A stretch of DNA of 33,360 nucleotides from assembly GCA_009922615.1 (NCBI GenBank), contig RFVF01000052.1:1-33360 (forward strand). Reading direction: 5' to 3'. Source of the stretch: Pseudomonadota bacterium. GTDB lineage: Bacteria > Verrucomicrobiota > Verrucomicrobiia > Limisphaerales > SXTU01. The translations under genes were made by a program, and so were the position numbers. Positions 9,004 through 18,722 of the stretch are shown in pieces. Position 1 is the first letter of the stretch; each line of letters opens with the position of its first letter. The notes under the pieces were generated by a model that was given only the letters and a program-made list of their open reading frames with translations, was not told the DNA's origin and ran no database searches.

Positions 9004-9612
9004 TCACGGCCGACCGTAAAGTTTCTTTAGCGCGTCCACGTTGTAGCTGCGGATCGTGCCGGTCGGCGACTGCACGCGCAGTGAGCCCTTCACGATCTCC
9101 ACGACCACGCCTGCATAGCCGGGGATGTCCACGTGCTTGCCGTAAACGTTCTCCGGAAAGTCCGCCTGCGTCGCAAACGCGCGGATCGCCCGCACGGGTT
9201 GGTCGAAGTCGGGATTCGTGACGACGCGGCGTGCGGGGAGCAGGTCTTCGGGTTCGTCGTCGGGTTTTGGTGTTGGTGCGGGCTTGGGCCGTTCCATGGA
9301 CAAGGTCTGTGTAACCGGCTTGGTGCGATCCGGCGGCGCGAACAGCGTCTTAAGACGATAGGCATTGAACCGCTGCGAAATCCCGTCGCGGGAACGAACC
9401 TTGAGCGACTGGTTGATGATTTCCACAACCACGCCGGTGAAGCCGTGGATGCTGACGTAAACCCCCAGCGTGCATTGCGGAAAGTCGGCGCGCTCGGTGA
9501 ACTGGCCGACAGGAACGGGCTCGCCGGAAAAATCCGGTTCGGCAATCACCTTGGGCGTCGGGGCTGGCGATGTGGCTTCGTGATCGGGTTCGGAGGTCGA
9601 AGGCGACTGCAT
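9004..9612 (-). CDS. Unknown protein with two copies of a ~68-residue domain
   Basis: 202 residues, no signal peptide or membrane segment, so probably cytosolic. I do not recognise the family. It is built from two related domains, residues ~26–93 and ~134–202, joined by a Pro/Asp/Glu-rich linker (APTPKPDDEPEDLLP). Both share the order PDF, PV, ADFP, G-x-x-V-x-I, GVVVEI, SL-x-V, S-x-x-G, N and LKxL; by eye about 29 of ~68 positions are identical. The short strand-and-turn pattern suggests a small beta-barrel (SH3- or KOW-like) domain, which is inference only. Both copies keep the same conserved core, arguing for a real gene. It lies between YgiQ and the SDR on the same strand, 72 bp after the SDR stop. 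Confidence 0.72.
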   Translation of the reverse strand: MQSPSTSEPDHEATSPAPTPKVIAEPDFSGEPVPVGQFTERADFPQCTLGVYVSIHGFTGVVVEIINQSLKVRSRDGISQRFNAYRLKTLFAPPDRTKPVTQTLSMERPKPAPTPKPDDEPEDLLPARRVVTNPDFDQPVRAIRAFATQADFPENVYGKHVDIPGYAGVVVEIVKGSLRVQSPTGTIRSYNVDALKKLYGRP

Positions 9613-9684
9613 GGGCCGGACAGTGTCGCTCGCTCCCGCTAAGAATGCGAATGGTATTTGGAATTAATTGAGGAGGCCATGTGC

Positions 9685-11256
9685 TCACCAATCGGTCGGC
9701 ACGTAGTCTTTCAGGAATTTTCCCCAAAGGTGCTCGCCGGTGTTGAAGCCCGCGATGATCGGGTCCACGATCCGCGCCGCGCCGTCCACGATGTCCAGTG
9801 GCGGGTGGAAGCGATGCATCTCCTGTTTGCGCGCTGCGATCTGCACAGGGTCCTCGTCCGTCACCCAGCCGGTGTCCACGGCGTTCATGTGGATGCCGTC
9901 GGCGTGATAGTCCGCCGCGCTGGTGCGCGTCATCATATTAAGCGCGGCCTTGGCCATGTTCGTGTGCGGATGGCGCGTGGTTTTGAACTTCCGGTAGAAC
10001 TGCCCCTCGACGGCGGAAACGTTGACGATGTGCTTGTCGCGTTCCGGCGTGCGAAGCATGAGCGGTTTGAGGCGGGCGTTGAGAATGAACGGGGCGATGG
10101 CGTTGACGAGTTGCACTTCGAGCAACTCCACCGCCGGCACTTCGTGCATCAGCAGCCGCCATGAATTGCGCTCGCGCAAATCCACCTGCTGCAGGTCCTG
10201 ATCAAGCTGTCCCTGCGGGAACAAGGCTTGTTGGGCCGCGAGTTCATCCGGCAACAGCGGCACCTGCGAAAGTTCTGCTGCGTGCGTCAGCCCGGCGACC
10301 TCCGCCATGCGCTTCTGGACGAGGCTGGCGTCACCTTCCGGCAGCATGTGATAGCCACGCAAGCCCTCGTAGGCTCCGAGCAAGTGACGCGCCGCCTCGG
10401 GCATGGTGCCCAGCGACGACGTCTCCTTCTCCATCATGTGCTGATAAAAATCCGGCGGCCGCCGCACGGTCTGGCAGGCGTTGTTGATGATGAAGTCCAG
10501 TCGCGACCGCGTGGCCAGCAGGTGTTTGCAGAACGCCTCCACACTCGGCGTGTGGCGCAAGTCCAGGCCGAAGATTTCCAGCCGGTGGCCCCAGTCCTTG
10601 AAGTCCGGCTCGGCCGCGTAGCGAATCGCCGAGTCGCGCGGGAAACGCGTGCTCACGATCACGTGCGCGCCCGCGCGTAGCAGCTTGATGCCCGCCTGAT
10701 AGCCGATCTTCACACGCCCGCCGGTGAGCAGCGCCACGCGCCCGCGCAGGTCGGCTGACTCGGTGCGCTTGCGCCAGTTCAACTCCGCGCACGCCGGGCA
10801 GAGCTGGTCGTAGAAATGGTGGATGGCCGAGTAATCATTTTTGCAGATGTAGCAGTTCTGCGGCTCAACCACCTCGCGGAACTCTGGGTTGTCCTTCACT
10901 TCCTCCTGCTGGAATCCGAGCGGCGGGAAGACGTTAGGCGTCATGAAGACTTTTTCACGCCGCAACTTGCGGATGCCCGTCTCGTTGAGTTTCGACTGGT
11001 CGCGTTCGAGCTTCTCCGCCTTGCGCTGCTTCACCCGTGCCTTCACGAGCCGGCGGCGCTCCTTCAAGTCCGGGCAATAAATATCGCCCGCCGCTGTCAG
11101 CAGCCGCGTGCGCTCCTCAAGGGTCAACTGCGCCAGCAACGCGCGGTCGCCCGCGACCTTTTCGAGCAGCTCTGTCGCAGCTTTGAGCCGGGCCGCGACC
11201 GACTCCGTCGGCGGGGCGGTTGGGTCCAAGGGTCCGGTCTGAGTCGATTCAATCAT
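9685..11256 (-). CDS. Divergent SDR-family oxidoreductase with N-terminal coiled region and zinc ribbon
   Basis: 523 residues. Residues ~60–115 are highly charged helix ([19 protein letters not shown]). Then comes a four-cysteine CX2CX14CX2C ribbon (Cys135, 138, 153, 156), likely zinc-binding. From ~165 to the end is a Rossmann short-chain dehydrogenase domain, but its motifs are altered: [10 protein letters not shown] for TGxxxGxG, NNACQT for NNAG, and [11 protein letters not shown] where YxxxK is expected, with Thr at the usual catalytic Tyr position. The same [11 protein letters not shown] block occurs, as I recall, in plant and bacterial homologues, so this is a distinct subfamily rather than decay. 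Substrate unknown. Start at ATG 11256 (MIESTQTG) follows a TGGCTGGA stretch; ATG 11307 would add 17 residues. The sulfatase gene ends 60 bp upstream. Confidence 0.8.
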   Translation of the reverse strand: MIESTQTGPLDPTAPPTESVAARLKAATELLEKVAGDRALLAQLTLEERTRLLTAAGDIYCPDLKERRRLVKARVKQRKAEKLERDQSKLNETGIRKLRREKVFMTPNVFPPLGFQQEEVKDNPEFREVVEPQNCYICKNDYSAIHHFYDQLCPACAELNWRKRTESADLRGRVALLTGGRVKIGYQAGIKLLRAGAHVIVSTRFPRDSAIRYAAEPDFKDWGHRLEIFGLDLRHTPSVEAFCKHLLATRSRLDFIINNACQTVRRPPDFYQHMMEKETSSLGTMPEAARHLLGAYEGLRGYHMLPEGDASLVQKRMAEVAGLTHAAELSQVPLLPDELAAQQALFPQGQLDQDLQQVDLRERNSWRLLMHEVPAVELLEVQLVNAIAPFILNARLKPLMLRTPERDKHIVNVSAVEGQFYRKFKTTRHPHTNMAKAALNMMTRTSAADYHADGIHMNAVDTGWVTDEDPVQIAARKQEMHRFHPPLDIVDGAARIVDPIIAGFNTGEHLWGKFLKDYVPTDW

Positions 11257-11316
11257 TCCAGCCACGAGCGTAGCGCGGGCCGCGTTGCTTGACCATCCGC
11301 GATCCAAAGGGATGAA

Positions 11317-12879
11317 TTACCGCCCTGCCTTCGGGGTGGCCGGCGGTGCAGTGGGCGTCACACCGCGAATTTTTGCCAGGAGCGCGGCCATTTCGGCAAG
11401 CCTCTGCGGCTGCACGGCGGCGAGGTTGTTGGTCTCGCTGAGATCCATCGCGAGGTTGAAGAGCTGCGGCGCGGGCGGGTTTTTCGCATCGGCCTTGGGA
11501 TTTGACTTGGCCTTGCCGTAGCCCGCGTTGGCATTGGCCTCGAGAAATTTCCAGTCACCGACACGCAGCGCGAACGGCCCCTTGGTTCCGCCGTTGTGAG
11601 CGACGAAGGTTTCGCGCGGCGATTGCTTCGTCTGGCCGAGGAGCGCCGGCAGCACATTGATGCTGTCGGAGCATTGGCCTTCTGGGATTTTCACTCCGGC
11701 CACGGCGGCGAACGTCGCGGGCATGTCCAAGTGCGCCATCAGCGCGCCGCTCTGCGTGCCGGGCTTGATGTGGCCGGGCCAGCGCGCGATCAACGGCACG
11801 CGGTGGCCGCCCTCGAAGATGCCGCCCTTGTAGCCCCGCAACGGCGCGTTCGGATGGTAGTTGGTCTTGCCCACATCCTCGTAGCCATCGTCCATCACGC
11901 CGCCGTTGTCGCTGGTGAAGATGAGCAGGGTATTGTCGGTGAGTTTCAGCTCGTCGAGCTTCGCGAGAAGTTTTCCGGTGGTGTCGTCGAGTTCGTGGAT
12001 GGAGTCGCCGCGGGTGCCGACGGGGCTCGTGCCCTTGAAGCGCGGGTTCGGCACGCGGGGCACGTGGATATTGTGCGTGGCGAAGTAGAGGAAGAACGGG
12101 CCGCTCTTGTTGTCCTCGATGAATTTCAGTGCCTTGCCAGTGAACGTGTCAGCCATGTCCTCGTCTTTCCAGCGAGCCGCCTTGCCGCCAGTCATCCAGC
12201 CGATGCGGCCGACACCGTTGACGATCGTCATGTCGTGCCCGTGCGTGTGCTTGAGCTTGAGCAATTCGGGGTTCTCCGCGCCGGTGGGATCGATGCCGAC
12301 CTTGGCTTTGTAACTGACGGTGATCGGGTCCTTCGGGTCGAGATTCACGACGTGGCGGTTCTCAATATAAACAGTCGGCACGCGGTCGCCGGTCGCCGCC
12401 ATGATGAACATGTAGTCGAAGCCGACATCAAGCGGGCTGGGCTTGATTTCGCCATTCCAGTCCGGGCCGCCTTCGGGCCCGAGGCCGAGGTGCCACTTGC
12501 CCACGACGCCGGTCTTGTAGCCGGCCGACTTCATCAAAGAGGCCGCCGTGCTGGTGCCGGGCTGGATCGAGAGGGGCGCATCGCCCGGCGCGATACTGGA
12601 ACCCGCCTGCTGCCGCCACGAGTAAACGCCGGTGAGAAACGCGCGGCGCGTCGGCGTGCAGGTGGAGGCAGGCGAGTGCGCGTCCGTGAAGCGGCAGCCC
12701 TGCGCGGCGAGGCGGTCCAGGTTCGGCGTCTGCGCGTGCTTCGCGCCGTAGCACGAGAGGTCCGCGTAGCCGATGTCGTCGGCGAGGAGGAAGATGATGT
12801 TGGGTTTGGCGGGCGCCGCGGGCGCCGCTCCGGCGAGCCAGAGCAACCCTACGCAGACAGGAATCAAGTTCAGGCGCAT
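11317..12879 (-). CDS. Secreted sulfatase (arylsulfatase A-like)
   Basis: 520 residues. A signal peptide covers ~1–25 (ends AAPAAPA). The mature start PNIIFLLADDIGYADLSCYG carries the metal-binding Asp pair of type I sulfatases. The signature STCTPTRRAFLTG holds Cys74 in CxPxR, the residue that is converted to formylglycine. Other blocks: GKWHLGLGPEGG, FLYFATHNIHVPR, FTSDNGGVMDDG (second metal site) and GGHRVPLIARWPGH. It should hydrolyse sulfate esters of polysaccharides or lipids in the periplasm or outside. Start at ATG 12879 opens the signal peptide; the frame runs further upstream without homology. No formylglycine-generating enzyme or anaerobic maturase is in the window, so activation must come from elsewhere. 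The GAPDH terminator lies just upstream, so it probably has its own promoter in 12,880–12,966. Confidence 0.92.
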   Translation of the reverse strand: MRLNLIPVCVGLLWLAGAAPAAPAKPNIIFLLADDIGYADLSCYGAKHAQTPNLDRLAAQGCRFTDAHSPASTCTPTRRAFLTGVYSWRQQAGSSIAPGDAPLSIQPGTSTAASLMKSAGYKTGVVGKWHLGLGPEGGPDWNGEIKPSPLDVGFDYMFIMAATGDRVPTVYIENRHVVNLDPKDPITVSYKAKVGIDPTGAENPELLKLKHTHGHDMTIVNGVGRIGWMTGGKAARWKDEDMADTFTGKALKFIEDNKSGPFFLYFATHNIHVPRVPNPRFKGTSPVGTRGDSIHELDDTTGKLLAKLDELKLTDNTLLIFTSDNGGVMDDGYEDVGKTNYHPNAPLRGYKGGIFEGGHRVPLIARWPGHIKPGTQSGALMAHLDMPATFAAVAGVKIPEGQCSDSINVLPALLGQTKQSPRETFVAHNGGTKGPFALRVGDWKFLEANANAGYGKAKSNPKADAKNPPAPQLFNLAMDLSETNNLAAVQPQRLAEMAALLAKIRGVTPTAPPATPKAGR

Positions 12880-12966
12880 GAACGTGAGCTTAGGCGAAGC
12901 CCCGTCCGCTACGGAAGCGCCAAGATGTGCGGCGAGGCACGCCGCTGAGAGGTAACTTCCAATGCA

Positions 12967-12994
12967 AACGGCGTCCCGTTGCCGGGACGCCGTT
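12967..12994 (-). terminator. Rho-independent terminator of the GAPDH gene
   Basis: An 11-bp perfect stem, AACGGCGTCCC (12967–12977) with GGGACGCCGTT (12984–12994), loop of 6. It lies 25 bp past the GAPDH stop on the minus strand and is followed there by a weak T-rich stretch (TGCATT). It separates GAPDH from the sulfatase gene. Confidence 0.75.
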
Positions 12995-13019
12995 GCGATG
13001 GCAGAGAATTCAGCGCGGC

Positions 13020-14081
<1,062 letters not shown>

Positions 14082-14152
14082 TTAAGGTTCAATTTCAAAC
14101 CGACAAGGCCGGGCATCCTATCGGCGAGCGAAGGACCGTCAATGCGCAAATC

Positions 14153-15028
14153 CTACTTCTTCAACCGCTGCTCGAAGTAGGCAAGCAACGCCGCCTCCGC
14201 CTTCTCCGCGTCCGCGCCCTTGAAGCCGTGGCCGGCGCCTTCCAGCGTGAGCAACTCCACCGGCACACCGCACGCCGAGAGCCGGTCGCGCATCCAAAGC
14301 GCCTGTTCGTAGGCCACGTATTTGTCCTCGGTGCCGTGGATGAGGAGCGTCGGCGCGGCGTTGGGCGTGACCCAGTTCAACGGGCTGGATTGGATGTGCT
14401 TCGCGCGCGCCGTCTCGACATCGCCGCCGAGCCACAGCGGCAGCACGACGTGTGCGTCCACGCTCTTGCCGTAGGACTTGGTGAAGTCGCTCGGGCCATA
14501 CACGTTCACCACGCACGTGACGGCGCTGGAGAAGCCGGGGTTGTCCGCGCCCTCGAACTCCTTCACGCCGGCCGTGACGCCGAGGAATTGCACGAGGTGC
14601 CCGCCCGCAGAGCCGCCCGTTACGCCGATGCAGTCGGGGTTGACGCCATACTTCGCCGCGTTCGCGCGTAGCCAGCGCACCGCGGCCTTCGTGTCGTGAA
14701 CGGCGGCGGGGAACTGATGCATCGGCGCGAGCCGGTAGCTGATGGTGGCTGCCACGAAACCGCGCTGCGCCAGCGTGAGGCAAAGCTTGTTGTAGCCTTC
14801 GCGACTTCCGGCGCGAAACCCGCCACCGTGGATGCACAACACGGCAGGCAGCGGACCACTGGCATTCTTCGGCCGCGCCAGGTTGAGCTGCACCTTCGCG
14901 CCGCCTGCCTCGGCATAAACAATGTCGCGCTCGAACGTGACGTTGTCGGGGATGGCCAGCTCGGCGGCACGCGAAGTGAGAGCCGAGGCGAGGAACAGCA
15001 GGGCAGACAGACGAGACAATTGTTTCAT
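14153..15028 (-). CDS. Secreted alpha/beta hydrolase (esterase/lipase family)
   Basis: 291 residues. Residues 1–22 are a signal peptide ending SRA. HGGGFRAGS (~67–75) is the oxyanion-hole motif of the hormone-sensitive-lipase/BD-FAE-like esterases, Ser140 in GGSAGGH is the nucleophile, the acid lies in HGTEDKYV and the His in GAGHGF. A carboxylester substrate, possibly acetyl or feruloyl groups on polysaccharide, is plausible but not shown. The ceramidase-like gene ends only 27 bp upstream of this start on the same strand, so the two are likely one transcript encoding two exported hydrolases. Confidence 0.9.
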   Translation of the reverse strand: MKQLSRLSALLFLASALTSRAAELAIPDNVTFERDIVYAEAGGAKVQLNLARPKNASGPLPAVLCIHGGGFRAGSREGYNKLCLTLAQRGFVAATISYRLAPMHQFPAAVHDTKAAVRWLRANAAKYGVNPDCIGVTGGSAGGHLVQFLGVTAGVKEFEGADNPGFSSAVTCVVNVYGPSDFTKSYGKSVDAHVVLPLWLGGDVETARAKHIQSSPLNWVTPNAAPTLLIHGTEDKYVAYEQALWMRDRLSACGVPVELLTLEGAGHGFKGADAEKAEAALLAYFEQRLKK

Positions 15029-15055
15029 GATGGGGGTGAGTTCGTTTGGGGAAGG

Positions 15056-16456
15056 TTACTTGGCCGGGGCAGCAAACGCCTTGGGCATCAGGGCCTGCAC
15101 CGCGTTAAAAATGCGCGTCTCCTGCGTTCCGTCGAAGCGGTTCGGACGGTTATAGTAAACCATTGCGCCCGCCGCCTCGTAGCCGCCCTCGTCCCAGACG
15201 CGGCGCGAGGGGATGTAGCACGGCACGTCGTTGGCGTAGGCGCTGACCCAGACGCGCGTGCCGTCGAACTCGCGCTTGATGCGCAGACCGTAGTCCACGA
15301 CGACTTCGCCAGGGAGGAACACCATCGCGAGGGCGCGATCAAAGCTCCAAACCTGCACCAGATACGGCAGGCGGTCGGGAATCTTTTCGCCCTTGTCCAG
15401 CTTGGCGAGGGCGAACTGCGCGCGCAGCCCGTCCGCGCCGGGCTTCTTTGCGGCGGCCTCCCATTCCGCACGCGTAGGCAGCTTGTCGAACGGCAGTTCG
15501 ATGCGCTTGGTGACCCCGGTGAGCGGGCCGCGCAGTTCGGTGAACTTGCCGTCCTTCAACAACCGCGCAACCTCGGTGGCCAGTTCCTGCCCGTGCTTCT
15601 CCGCCAGCTCGTAGGTGCCGCGCGGATAAGGGTTCTGGTCTGCGCCGCAGCCGATGGCCGTGAGAGCGACGACGCCGGGGTGCGCCTTCTCGATGGCGAA
15701 CTGCGCGCAGCCGGCCCAGTCGGCATGCAGCTTGTTGAAGCCCGTGGTCGTGCAGTGGCAAGCGTAGTTGACGAGCACGGCGCGGAGGATTCCCTCGGGC
15801 GAGGTCACGCGCAGCAGCGGCAGCTCGTGATCAGTGGGGCCGGCGGGATTCTCGGCGTTCTGAAAGCCCGTGGGCGTGGGCTTGCGACGGTTCTTCGCAA
15901 ACTTCACTTCGCCCTTCGTCCACGCGAGCGACGCGGGCTTCCGATCCGCAAGCGCAGCGAGCACAAGCTGTTCAAGCTTATCGGTGAACTCGCGCGTGTA
16001 GCGGTCGATGTGCAACTGGTGCTCCGGCGGGATGGGCACGCCGAAGATGGTGGGCAGCACGCCATTGAGCATCGGCGCGGAGTGCGTGTGGCTGGAGCAA
16101 ATAGCGAAGCGCTCGCTCGTGATGTGCTTCGCCGCGAGACGTTGGAGCAGCTCGGTGCGGATCCACTCGGGCACGCCGCAGTTGTCCACGGTGATGAGGA
16201 TGAACGGCCCTTGAGCATCGCTGCCGAGGGCGAGCGCCTTGGCGCGAATGCGCTGCTCGATGCCTTCGGATTCCAGGCGGCGACCGCCGTAACCATTGAG
16301 CCGCACGGAATATTCTGGCGTGAGGTCCACTTGGACGACGCCGACGAGGCGGGTGGGACTGATGGCGGAAACCGGCGCGGGCTGGGTGTGAGCACACCCG
16401 GACATAAAGATCGCCAAAAGACCCAACGCGAGACCATGCAAAGTGCGGCGGAACAT
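15056..16456 (-). CDS. Neutral/alkaline non-lysosomal ceramidase N-terminal-like lipoprotein
   Basis: 466 residues. The N-terminus MFRRTLHGLALGLLAIFMSGC is a lipoprotein signal with probable lipidated Cys21. The mature protein matches the N-terminal domain of neutral ceramidases: VDLTPEYSVRLNGYGGR, ILITVDNCGVP, ICSSHTHSAPMLNG (zinc-binding His pair), NYACHCTTTGFNKLHADWAG and GCGADQNPYPRGT (zinc/active-site region), and ending FLPGEVVVDYGLRIKRE, WVSAYANDVPCYIPSRR. PVC bacteria carry many such proteins, usually as single-domain forms, and the substrate need not be ceramide. Start ATG 16456 begins the lipoprotein signal; the frame is open 16 codons further. Probably co-transcribed with the esterase 27 bp downstream. 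Confidence 0.88.
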   Translation of the reverse strand: MFRRTLHGLALGLLAIFMSGCAHTQPAPVSAISPTRLVGVVQVDLTPEYSVRLNGYGGRRLESEGIEQRIRAKALALGSDAQGPFILITVDNCGVPEWIRTELLQRLAAKHITSERFAICSSHTHSAPMLNGVLPTIFGVPIPPEHQLHIDRYTREFTDKLEQLVLAALADRKPASLAWTKGEVKFAKNRRKPTPTGFQNAENPAGPTDHELPLLRVTSPEGILRAVLVNYACHCTTTGFNKLHADWAGCAQFAIEKAHPGVVALTAIGCGADQNPYPRGTYELAEKHGQELATEVARLLKDGKFTELRGPLTGVTKRIELPFDKLPTRAEWEAAAKKPGADGLRAQFALAKLDKGEKIPDRLPYLVQVWSFDRALAMVFLPGEVVVDYGLRIKREFDGTRVWVSAYANDVPCYIPSRRVWDEGGYEAAGAMVYYNRPNRFDGTQETRIFNAVQALMPKAFAAPAK

Positions 16457-16528
16457 GAAGTGAGTGTCGGCGGGCAAGCGGCAGCCTGTCAACGCGCGCG
16501 TCAACCAACTCGATATCCCAATGTCGAG

Positions 16529-18691
16529 CTACTGGCGCTGCTTCACCGCGCGGAACAAGCGCAGCGGGCCGTAATCGATGTCCGGCAACGACTCCTTCAC
16601 ACCAGTGAGGTTACTCCAGCCGAACTGGTAAAACGCTTTCGCCGCGCGCGTTTGCTGGTCGGCGGTCATCACCTGGTTCAAATCGAACGGCTCGCCAGCG
16701 TCCACGGCGTCAGCGAGGTGACCGTAGATGGTCGTGGGCTTCACGTCCCGCAGACGGGCGATCTCGTCCACGGTCCGGCCACCGCGCCAGTAGTGCAGCG
16801 TGGCGACGATGGTCTCGGTGAGCTTGCCGCGTTGCGGGGCCGAAGGCTTCTGGGTGAAGGAAGTGTCGGCGAAGATTTGCTTCGGGTTCACGCGCAAGTG
16901 CGCGGCGACTTCCTCCAGAAACTGCGCGCCAAAATCGCGCAGTTTGCTCACGCCCACGCCACTGATACGGCTGAACTCAGCTTCGGTCTTCGGATAGAGC
17001 CGCGCCATCTGGCGTAGCGCCACGTCGCTGAAGATGATGTAGCTCGGCACGGCCCGCGCGTCGGCGAGTTCCTTGCGGAGACGGCGAAGCTTCTCGAAGA
17101 GCAACTCGTCACAGGCGATTTCGCCGACGTGGCTGACGACCTTCTCGGGCGCGGTGACGGGCTTGGTCAAGGTGACTTTTGTGCGTGCGGTCAGCACGGC
17201 GCGGCCGGCGTCGGTGAGCTCGACGACGGGGAATTTGTCCGTGGTCTGGCGTAGGAAACCGAGGCGGATGAGTTCGCGCCCGATGGCGGCCCACTCAGAT
17301 CGCGTGTGTTCGTGGCCGATCCCGTAGGTGGTAAGCTTTTGGTGACCCCACTTGAGCACGCGCTCGCTCTGCGCGCCGGTGAGGACTTCGATGATGTGAT
17401 TCAGCCCAACGCCGAAGCTGCCCGCCTGCCGGATGCGATAGACGCACGACATGAATTTCTGCGCGGCCACGGTGCCGTCAAAGGTCGCGCGCGGAGTGAG
17501 GCAGTTGTCGCACGCGCCGCAGTTTTCCTCCTCCGAGCCTTCGCCGAAGTAAGCCAGCAGTTCCACCCGCCGGCAACCGGAGCACTCGGCGTAGTGAACC
17601 ATCTGGTTGAGTTGCTCGCGGGCGATGGCGGCTTCGCTAGGCGGCTTCTCGGCAATGAAGCCGAGGTGCTTCTGCACATCACCGGCGCTGAAGAGCAGCA
17701 CGCACTCGCTCGGCAGTCCGTCGCGGCCCGCGCGCCCCGTCTCCTGGTAGTAGCCCTCGATGTTCTTCGGCAGGTCGTAGTGGATGACGAAGCGGACGTT
17801 GGGCTTGTTGATGCCCATGCCGAAGGCGATGGTCGCGCAGATGACGCGGATCTCGTCGCGGAGGAAGCCTTCCTGATTGCCGGAACGCTCCTCCTTCGCG
17901 ACCTCGGCGTGATACGGCGCGGCCTTGATGCCGTCGGCGCGGAGCTTCTCGGCGAGCGACTCGGTAGTCTTGCGCGCCTGGCAGTAGATGATGCCGCTGT
18001 CGCGCGGGTGCGCGCGGAGGAAGTCGAGCACTTGTCCGTAAGCGCCGGCCTTGGCGCTGACACGGTAGGTGAGGTTCGGGCGGTTGAAGCTGGCGACGTA
18101 GCGCGCGGGATCGCGGAGCTTGAGTTGCTCGGCGATGTCTTCGCGCACGCGCTCCGTGGCGGTGGCGGTGAGCGCCATGAAGGGGACTTGCGGGAACCGT
18201 TCGCGGAGCTGCGCGATCTGCCGATACTCGGGGCGGAAGTCGTGGCCCCACTCGCTGATGCAATGCGCTTCATCAATCGCGAACTGGTTCACGCGCCAGC
18301 GCTGGAGGTCGTCGAGCATCCCCGAGAGCATCAGCCGCTCGGGCGCGGCGTAGAGCAGGCGATACTCGCCGTTGTGGAGACCACGCAGTCGCGCGCGCGA
18401 CTCATCCGCTTTGAGTGAGGAATTCAGGAACGTCGCCGGGACACCGCTCGCAGTGAGCGCGTCCACTTGGTCCTTCATCAACGCAATCAGCGGCGAGACC
18501 ACTACGGTGAGTCCGTCGCGGGCGAGTGCGGGAAGCTGGAAGCAGAGCGATTTGCCGCCGCCGGTCGGAAGCAGTGCAAGGATGTCCTTGCCCGCGAGCG
18601 CGTCGCGGATGATTTCCTCCTGGAGTGGACGGAAGGACTCGAAGCCGAAGTATTGCTTCAGCAACGCTCGGAGGTCGGAGGACACGGGCAT
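16529..18691 (-). CDS. recQ: ATP-dependent DNA helicase RecQ
   Basis: 720 residues. 3'-to-5' DNA helicase in recombination and replication-fork repair. Superfamily 2 core: TGGGKS (Lys47, Walker A), DEAHCISEWGHDFRP (motif II plus aromatic loop), LTATAT, and QETGRAGRDG (motif VI). The RecQ zinc-binding cysteines follow (CSGCRR and CGACDNC), then the RQC winged helix, an HRDC domain (~520–600) and a C-terminal helix-turn-helix region (GGRTVDEIARLRDVKPTTIYGHL). The HTH tail is found in many RecQ proteins outside the gammaproteobacteria. Start ATG 18691 (MPVSSDLRALLKQYFG) agrees with homologues. The cyclophilin gene ends 31 bp upstream on the same strand. Confidence 0.96.
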   Translation of the reverse strand: MPVSSDLRALLKQYFGFESFRPLQEEIIRDALAGKDILALLPTGGGKSLCFQLPALARDGLTVVVSPLIALMKDQVDALTASGVPATFLNSSLKADESRARLRGLHNGEYRLLYAAPERLMLSGMLDDLQRWRVNQFAIDEAHCISEWGHDFRPEYRQIAQLRERFPQVPFMALTATATERVREDIAEQLKLRDPARYVASFNRPNLTYRVSAKAGAYGQVLDFLRAHPRDSGIIYCQARKTTESLAEKLRADGIKAAPYHAEVAKEERSGNQEGFLRDEIRVICATIAFGMGINKPNVRFVIHYDLPKNIEGYYQETGRAGRDGLPSECVLLFSAGDVQKHLGFIAEKPPSEAAIAREQLNQMVHYAECSGCRRVELLAYFGEGSEEENCGACDNCLTPRATFDGTVAAQKFMSCVYRIRQAGSFGVGLNHIIEVLTGAQSERVLKWGHQKLTTYGIGHEHTRSEWAAIGRELIRLGFLRQTTDKFPVVELTDAGRAVLTARTKVTLTKPVTAPEKVVSHVGEIACDELLFEKLRRLRKELADARAVPSYIIFSDVALRQMARLYPKTEAEFSRISGVGVSKLRDFGAQFLEEVAAHLRVNPKQIFADTSFTQKPSAPQRGKLTETIVATLHYWRGGRTVDEIARLRDVKPTTIYGHLADAVDAGEPFDLNQVMTADQQTRAAKAFYQFGWSNLTGVKESLPDIDYGPLRLFRAVKQRQ

Positions 18692-18696
18692 GAGCG

Positions 18697-18711
18697 GAGC
18701 CAGTCAGGCTC
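18697..18711. repeat. Small hairpin in the cyclophilin–recQ gap
   Basis: GAGCC (18697–18701) and GGCTC (18707–18711) flank AGTCA in the 31-bp gap between recQ and the upstream cyclophilin gene. It resembles a half REP unit but is too short to be sure, and no T-run follows on either strand. Confidence 0.25.
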
Positions 18712-18722
18712 TCCGGCCCGCG

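Noticed and set aside
14696..17017. 773-codon plus-strand frame across the esterase, ceramidase-like and recQ genes
   Set aside because: It crosses three well-supported minus-strand genes and has no recognisable motif.
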